64,000 nucleotides of DNA from Ascaphus truei (lineage: Eukaryota > Chordata > Amphibia > Anura > Ascaphidae), in the NCBI GenBank assembly GCA_036426205.1, contig CM071579.1:15259576-15323575 (forward strand), given 5' to 3'. This document shows positions 58,047 through 64,000 of this stretch, piece after piece. Within the stretch, counting starts at the first letter, position 1. Each line of letters begins with the position of its first letter. A program made the position numbers and the translations under genes. The notes beneath the pieces were generated by a model that ran no database searches, had not been told where the DNA came from, and was given only the letters and a program-made list of their open reading frames with translations.

Positions 58047-58355
58047 NNNNNNNNNNNNNNNNNNNNNNNNNNNNNNNNNNNNNNNNNNNNNNNNNNNNNN
58101 NNNNNNNNNNNNNNNNNNNNNNNNNNNNNNNNNNNNNNNNNNNNNNNNNNNNNNNNNNNNNNNNNNNNNNNNNNNNNNNNNNNNNNNNNNNNNNNNNNNN
58201 NNNNNNNNNNNNNNNNNNNNNNNNNNNNNNNNNNNNNNNNNNNNNNNNNNNNNNNNNNNNNNNNNNNNNNNNNNNNNNNNNNNNNNNNNNNNNNNNNNNN
58301 NNNNNNNNNNNNNNNNNNNNNNNNNNNNNNNNNNNNNNNNNNNNNNNNNNNNNNN
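58047..58355. other. assembly gap (309 N)
   Basis: An unbroken run of N lies exactly at the centre of the PLE 3 inverted pair, where assembly is hardest. Open frames running through X residues are meaningless. Confidence 0.99.
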
Positions 58356-59265
58356 AGGAGCGTATCGGAAGACAAAGCAGAAGTTTTTCGAGCCAGCAGC
58401 TGGCATCCTTCAAACTGTTCCCGGGAATACCCAGAAGTCAATTCATCAGAGCTTGGAGAAAGCTCGCGTAGTGACGTACTATAACATCCAAGTAAATAAC
58501 CTATATTCACGGTTCCTCAATAGAGGTTACAAAAAGCGGATCTGGACAGATATATAAAGGAATATCCAACTTAGACAGAAGTTATGTATGTCAGGAAAGA
58601 ACAAAGACCGAATAGGGACAATGTTAGCCCCCTCATTTATTACCCGTATAGCAAAAAAGCACCCATAATTAAAAATATCTTAAAAAAACCTGGAATGTGC
58701 TAACCCTAGATCAGTATTGAAACCACACATCATTTTGGGTCCCAACGTTGTGTATAAACGAGCCAAAACTTGTCCAATAGCCTGTCCCAAGTCTCTTTGA
58801 ATCTAACGATGACAAAAAAGCAGTTCCCAATTTAACCCTCGGTACTAACTCTTGCCACACATTGCAGAGGTATGTTCAAAAATGAAAATGGCAAACAATT
58901 TGCTCATTTAATTCGGTTTAAATTACATATAAATCCTTTATAAATTGCAACTCCACATTTGTAATTTACCTTCTGCAATGTGGATGTGGGCGACAATGTC
59001 TGGGAGAGAACAACAAGATGTCTAAAAATCAGAATTTTAGAGCATTTACGTTCTATACGATGGGTGAAAGAATCACCCAGTGTCTAACCATTTCCAATAT
59101 TGCTCACTAGGTATACTAACTCCTTCTATTCAAGGAATTGAGAAAATACCTATCCTCCAGAGGGTGTGACAGGACTAAGATATAGACAGACGTGAATCCT
59201 ATTGGATTTTCACCCTAAAACCAGAAACCCCTGGGTATGAAACAGAGTGGGATCTAAGTATTTTT
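58356..59265 (+). pseudogene. PLE 3 endonuclease region, right-arm copy
   Basis: This is the complement of 56573-57515 with scattered small indels, which destroy the frame although the order of the DNA is preserved (CAATGTGGATGTGGGCGACA for the CGCGRQ core; GAATCCTATTGGATTTTCAC near the end). Many differences are homopolymer-length changes, so some frame loss may be sequencing error. Confidence 0.8.
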
Positions 59266-60283
59266 TATGATTATTAACTATTAATTTGTTAACTTTATGA
59301 ATATTCATAATAATTGATTTTAATCCCCTTTTTTGATTAATAAATGTATTTACCAATATGAAAATTAATATTAATAATTAATAATTGTTGATTTATACCT
59401 TTAATTTATTAATCATTTTTTCTTTAATAATTAATAATTTTCTTAATTAATTAATTTTTCATTAATCCCAATTTTATACTGATTCGTATATAATTTGGTA
59501 TAAAATGGGTCTTCATTGATCATAGTTATATTAATATTGTCTGGTATTGCTTAAATTAAGTATGCAATCCCAGTCTGTGTTCATATGTTAATTAAAGTAT
59601 ATAAGACACTATAGGTATCATATTTCCTCCTCTCTTAGATGTATTATAATTAAATGTATATTGTACTTCAAGCTTTTTATTTCTACAAACTGTTTTTGAT
59701 ATGATTGTAATAATACTATATACATCTGTTTTGCAAGCCTCCATGAACTAGCAAGGTTCTACTTTCGGTCCCAGGAATGGGAGTATAGTATTGTGATTTG
59801 TATCTGTTTATTATTATAATAATTATTCAATGAAAGTATATAGATTAAAATCTCTACAAAATATATATATTATACTAGACTGGGAGTCTGTGACTTAATG
59901 GTCTAATGAGTCTCTTGTTAAACTCGGTTGTTGTGAAATCATATTAAGCAGCCATTGATTGGTTTTTTACTGTCTGATTATATATTTATGTTTCACTATA
60001 AAGTTTTGTTTGTAAAAAAACTATTAGGATCACGTGACATATCCCGAACTAATGAGATGGACGCTGCGTCAGCGTGACTAGCCTACGTGCGCACGCTGAT
60101 GATGAGTCATCCCTATGATGACGGAGGTCACGTGGCAGCCCCTGTGCGTACTGCCTGATACACCCTGATCCTGTGAATGCGCGTGCCATCGCTCTGCCGC
60201 GCTGCTTGCAGCTGCCGGCGCATGACGCCGCAACCCAGTTGATTAGAAATGTTAGGTGGATAAATAGGCTGTTATTTTACTCT

Positions 60284-60325
60284 TGCTTCACCTTGATAAG
60301 TACTATTGTACGAAACGCGTAGTGC
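60284..60325 (+). ncRNA. hammerhead-like motif, U3/A8 type, right arm
   Basis: TTGATAA directly abuts stem II GTAC/GTAC with loop TATT, followed by GAAA and CGCGTAG. It equals the left-arm motif except that the extra A is absent, which may be real or a sequencing error. Confidence 0.5.
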
Positions 60326-60545
60326 GTTCTATCTGTTCATTTTTGTTCCCTGTATGATGTTTGCTGGCTTAATACACTTTTGATACTACTGCGGAGTGGC
60401 CTGGTTTTTGTTTTCCCTGCTTCACATTGCAGGCGTCTGCAGCTGTGCTCTAATCTACACCAACTACCCTTCTGAACTTGATGGACGGAAGTCTTTTTTC
60501 AACCTCATCTACTATGTAACTATATAACTATGTAACTATGTAACT

Positions 60546-60981
60546 ATATAATCAACACAAATATTCAATGACGCTGTATCTACAGTCATCACTGAAAATA
60601 ACAAAATGTATATTTTTCTACATTTATCATAATGTTTTTGTATGTATAATAGATTAATATTATTATTATTATATAATTATTAATATAATAATAATAGTTC
60701 TACATTTATAATGATCTTTTCTATGTATAATACATATATAATAACAATAATAATAATAATTATATTAATTATATATTATCTACTATTATATCGACAACAT
60801 AGATGCAAATTACGCTGAATGAAACATAGTATGAATTTACGCATATTGACTAGATACTGAATACAGCACACTCCTCTGCGCAGATCTTCAGTCTTCCTTT
60901 ACAGTATGTCTTATTAAAGTCCAGTTTCCTACTGTTGTCAGTAACCTATCCTGAAGTAGTTGACCTCTATCTATTCCCCAG
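60546..60981. other. AT-rich intron before LUZP2 exon D
   Basis: 60650-60790 is a low-complexity ATT/ATA stretch. The acceptor is CTATCTATTCCCCAG, ending at 60981. Confidence 0.5.
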
Positions 60982-61149
60982 GAGTCACAGTTGAAAGCAC
61001 TAAAAGAGACAGTGCAACTCTGTCTGTCTTCTGTTCTGCACAATCACCTTCCCACCATGAATATAATCCCATCAAAACCAAGAGAGAGGCCGACATCGCC
61101 AGCTACAAATGATTCAAGAAAAATTCCATTACAAATGGCAAACACAGAG
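60982..61149 (+). CDS. LUZP2: LUZP2 coding exon D (56 codons)
   Basis: The exon follows TCTATTCCCCAG and precedes GTACTT. It is 168 bp, phase 0 at both ends, and begins ESQLKALKETVQLCLSSVLH, the end of the coiled coil, well conserved with human LUZP2 as I recall it. It then becomes a Pro/Ser-rich, probably unstructured tail (IIPSKPRERPTSPATNDSRK). The tail is less conserved. The next exon is not in the window. The intron to exon C is 10,357 bp. Confidence 0.92.
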
Positions 61150-61171
61150 GTACTTTCTAGTTTATTATTGT

Positions 61172-61980
61172 ATTTATAAAATGTTTTACCAGGAAGTAAT
61201 AGTTACCTCTCGTCTCACGTATGTCCTGGGCATAGAGTTAAAATGACAAATAGTACATGGTTACAAATACATAGTTACATAAGTGAACAGGGTATACATT
61301 ATATACAAGACATCGCATGCACAGTTAAAGATAATATATATTATAGGCGTATGTAATAGTTACAGACCAGGTTAAAATGTGAGACAGCTTTAGTTTTGAA
61401 CGAACTTAGGCTGCGTCTCCGCTGGTGCTGAGCGTGCTGTGCGTGCGGCGCTTGCTGTTTTAACTTCTTGTACTCTTTATGTTGATGTCCCCACTCACGC
61501 GGCGCGTGCGCACTCGGGCATGGGAACGCACGCTCTCCCAAGCTTGGCGCTTGAGGAGACAATAAAAGTAGGTTTGAAGCGGGCTTAACATGGCCCCAAT
61601 GCCCCCACGCGCGCGCTTGCAAAATAGGCAGGACACCTGGCGCTCATGCTTAGAGAGTTGGGGACGTCACTGCTCTCGAGCATGAGCGCGGTCAGCGCCA
61701 ATGGGAATGCAGCCTTAGATTGGTGGTGGCTGTGAGAGTCTCCAGTAGATTGTTCCAGTTTTTGGGTGCACAGTAAGAGAAGGAGGAGCAGCTGGATACT
61801 TTGCTGAACCTTGGGACCATGAACAGTCTTTTGGAGTCAGATCTCAGATAAGTGCTGCATGTCGTAGGGGTGAGTAGCTTTTCAGATACTGTAGATGGGT
61901 ACTTTACCAAGAAAGTATTTGAAGGCAAGACGGGAAAGATGAACTTTGCACCTAGACTCAAGTGATGACCAATCTAGTTC
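61172..61980 (-). mobile_element. L2-like LINE 3' end, split by a Harbinger-type MITE
   Basis: Minus-strand coding text at 61961-61718 gives TPTTCSTYLRSDSKRLFMVP and APKNWNNLLETLTATTN, the same C-terminal tail as at 14896. The 3' UTR continues at 61405-61172. The interruption is the MITE at 61409-61714. It starts 23 bp after the LUZP2 exon D donor. Confidence 0.8.
61409..61714. mobile_element. Harbinger-like MITE
   Basis: TTA lies on both sides (61406-61408 and 61715-61717), the usual 3-bp target of PIF/Harbinger elements. Ends GGCTGCGTCTCCGCTGGTGC and, reversed, GGCTGCATTCCCATTGGCGC are imperfect inverted repeats. The body is CpG-rich (GCGCGCGC). No transposase. Confidence 0.7.
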
Positions 61981-62177
61981 TTTGAGCATATCACATTGAT
62001 GTGTGTTGTAGTTTCATTGGAGAACAAAATGGCATATTGAATTGTAAGAGGGTATCAAGATTGTTAAGGTGGATTTAGGGTGCCAAGCTGTATACTATGT
62101 CCCCATAGTCGATAATTGGCATTAGCATCTGCTGTGCGATATGCTTTCTGACCAGCAGACATAAGGAAGATTTGTTC

Positions 62178-62385
62178 CTAAGGCCGCGCCTATAGTGCCG
62201 GCAATGGCGACACGACGCATGACGTCACCCGTCACCGCAAGCGAAAGTTGTATTTCGCTTTGCAGCGGCGTCGCTGACGACCAGGCAGGTACATGGGCTG
62301 TCACATGAGGCGACAGCCCCAGAAAAATCAAATAATTACGGCTACCAAAATTTGCATCGCCACATCGCCCCGTCACTTTAGGTGT
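62178..62385. mobile_element. probable CpG-rich MITE, one end visible
   Basis: TAAGGCCGCGCCTATAGTGC followed by CGGCAATGGCGACACGACGC has the style of frog Harbinger-type ends. The opposite end could not be placed, so the limits are approximate. Confidence 0.4.
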
Positions 62386-63485
62386 GGGTCAGGAGGGAGG
62401 GGATTGTAATCTATAGAGAGAGTAACATTTCCATGAGGCCACAAGAAAGAACAAGTTGAGAGCCAAGCTGTTGTGAGCCAAGTGAGTGTGTGCCTTTTCC
62501 TTGTGCCTTCCCTTGCAAAATGTTTTGCTGAATTGCAATAATAGGGCCTATTCAGGGTTTGCAGAAGGAGTTGGTTGGGGGATTTGGGGGTTGAGGGTGA
62601 GAGACTGCAGTAAATAAGGTGTACAGTGGGGTGGGGGGGTTAAAAGTGCAGGCTAGCAAGCTTGGGATCATAGTGTGGTCAGTTAAGTTCACTATCTGTT
62701 TGTATCCTTGTATAGAAGAGTTTGCAGAAGATGCAGTCCCCAATCAAACTATAGTCTAACTATATATTGTCACATAAAGATGATCACTTAAGATCCATCA
62801 TTTTAGATGCCAATGCTACCCTAGCAATGCTTTCCCTTAAGTTCATGCAGCTCCGAAATCATACAATGTACTGTTAGATCAGTAACAAGGAATTACAGAG
62901 GATAATGTATAAATACATGATTACAGAGGATATATTACAATATAATAGTAACTGGATAATGACATTTAGATTTTAGCGCAATGTAACAGTAACAATAAAA
63001 CGTAATTACTTTCAATGTATATCAGACTTATATGTTCTGATCAAGAAATGGTTTGAGTTTATATGGCCGGGATGTGCTTATAGCGATCCATGTTAAAATG
63101 GACAGGAGGTCAAAGGTGACGCTGTGTGCTCATTTGCATGTAATTTCCCAGAATCCCTGGCTGCAGTGGAAGTATTGCATGCTCGGAGATACTGGTGAAA
63201 GCAGGGTTGCAGACCTGTCTGAGACATGTGAAAGTGCTCACAAGGGATTTTTGTATTGTTCGTAGAACAAACTGTCTGGTTATTTTACAGTTCTAATCCA
63301 TTGAAGATTATTTCTCCTTCCAATGCAACATTTTAACTAATCAGATATGAGTGTTTATATGTAACACTTCAATTAATATTAAGCGTGGGCATTTGCAGTG
63401 CTGTTTTAGTTACGATTCTAAAACAAGGTTGTGCTTTCGCCGTGGTTTGGGTTCAACTTTTTTTCCCTGTGTTTTAATTTGGGAT
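62386..63485. other. intronic sequence downstream of exon D
   Basis: No further LUZP2 exon and no repeat end were recognised. Confidence 0.4.
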
Positions 63486-63489
63486 TTAA

Positions 63490-63600
63490 TAATAATAACT
63501 TCATTCTATATACTGTAGGGCTTTTCTCCCAATAGGACTCAAAATGCATCACAATTACAGCATAGCGAGCGGTACGCAGCACATTTTTACAGATTGTGGG
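63490..63600 (+). repeat. SINE-like repeat, 5' part
   Basis: It shares TTTTCTCCCAATnGGACTCA, ACAGnnTAGCG, TACnnCnCAC and TTTTTACAGA-like text with 11768-11870. Only the left part is recognisable. Confidence 0.5.
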
Positions 63601-64000
63601 GCTTATTCTAGCTGCTCCGAAGATGTTCACAAGAAGCGGAATGAAATGTGAAGAAAAAACAGTATTCTCTATGAAAAAAATCGCATCTTGTAAACCGTGA
63701 CAAACCGCCTGATCTGTACTTACTTTAGAAGCAAAATGACCTAAAGGTGGTGCTAGCTCCCTCCAAAGCCTGAAATTGAGGTTTTGCGTGGTGATGGTCC
63801 TCCTTTTCCTCCAGAAAAAATGCAAGTTCTTTACGAGCGACTTAGCCTTTTGCGCTTTTTGGAGCTACTAGAATACAGCGAGTTTGCCAAAAATACAATT
63901 TTTGTAATTCCGCACGGATTTGCACAGCCAGATTGAAAAACGCTTCTAAAAAAAAAAGTATTTTTTTGCACAGTTTGTTCATGTGAAAAGGGCTTACAGA
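63601..64000. other. intronic sequence, no recognised feature
   Basis: The 135-codon minus frame at 63418-63825 partly overlaps the SINE-like repeat and has no known domain. Confidence 0.35.

Larger units (their letters stand above)
55033..60472. mobile_element. Penelope-like element 3, inserted as an inverted pair
   Basis: A minus-strand copy (58046 to 55033) faces a plus-strand copy (58356 to 60472) across a 309-bp gap. The arms match from 55354 to about 57515 and from 58356 to 60472. The left end has 321 bp that the right lacks. The whole insert is bounded by the 16-bp duplication TGAACTTGATGGACGG, and the CR1 3' UTR resumes exactly after it. The right arm has many 1-2-bp indels relative to the left. 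Confidence 0.85.
50840..60545 (+). mobile_element. CR1-like LINE, near full length, split by PLE 3
   Basis: The order is a 51-bp twofold repeat (50840-50940), ORF1 (51016-51990), ORF2 with endonuclease and reverse transcriptase (52213-54905), and a 3' UTR broken at 55032. The UTR resumes at 60489 with GTCTTTTTTCAACC and ends in TATGTAAC-type octamer repeats up to about 60545. TGAACTTGATGGACGG (55017-55032 and 60473-60488) is the PLE target duplication. Stops and frameshifts make the copy dead. Confidence 0.85.

Noticed and set aside
57626..58557. Open frames crossing the N run (294, 174, 171, 128 and 123 codons)
   Set aside because: They are open only because N codons cannot be stops. Only the 57626-58046 part of one of them, the PLE reverse transcriptase, is real.
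55033..60472. PLE 3 palindrome as a missed-adapter sequencing artefact
   Set aside because: An artefact would mirror the flanking DNA too. Instead the palindrome stops inside a 16-bp target duplication and the interrupted CR1 continues beyond. Error in the right arm remains likely, but the inverted structure looks genuine.

Overview
The window is vertebrate nuclear DNA, most likely from an amphibian and probably a frog with a large repeat-rich genome. The anchor is four short in-phase exons on the + strand whose joined translation I recognise as LUZP2 (leucine zipper protein 2). The taxon is inferred from the repeats: CR1 and L2-like LINEs, several Penelope-like elements (PLEs), hAT, Tigger and Harbinger-type non-autonomous elements. 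PLEs are absent from mammals and rare in birds. There is no bacterial, phage or plasmid content. The coding exons total 369 bp, about 0.6% of the window. Almost all longer open frames are either transposon remnants or stop-free tandem repeats. Layout. 1-24080 is the upstream LUZP2 intron: Tigger-type copies, PLE terminal repeats, a 2.2 kb 16-bp minisatellite (4.67-6.84 kb), hAT MITEs, 51-bp and GC-rich minisatellites in a fold-back transposon (12.3-14.1 kb), L2 3' ends, and a nested stack at 16.8-22.55 kb in which a minus-strand PLE is interrupted by a 1.38 kb solo-LTR-like element and by a second PLE. Exons lie at 24081-24143, 28811-28873, 50550-50624 and 60982-61149, all GT-AG and all phase 0. 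The 4.7 kb intron between the first two carries a hAT MITE, a 26 kb PLE remnant in inverted halves and a TA-flanked MITE. The 21.7 kb intron carries a 13-bp minisatellite, a LINE fragment, TA-flanked and fold-back elements, AT tracts, and a 4.6 kb run of three different arrays (44.8-49.4 kb), one extremely G-rich. The 10.4 kb intron carries a broken CR1 (50.84-60.5 kb) split by a 5.4 kb PLE that inserted as an inverted pair and contains a 309-bp assembly gap. The observations most worth a second look are: two independent PLE insertions that are inverted dimers yet carry clean target-site duplications (16 bp and 10 bp); hammerhead-ribozyme-like motifs in the PLE terminal repeats, three of which share a paired C3-to-U and G8-to-A change; and a palindromic fold-back module shared by elements with different ends. 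No new protein system was found. Several arrays and the right arm of the PLE palindrome show dense small indels that look like unpolished long-read sequence.
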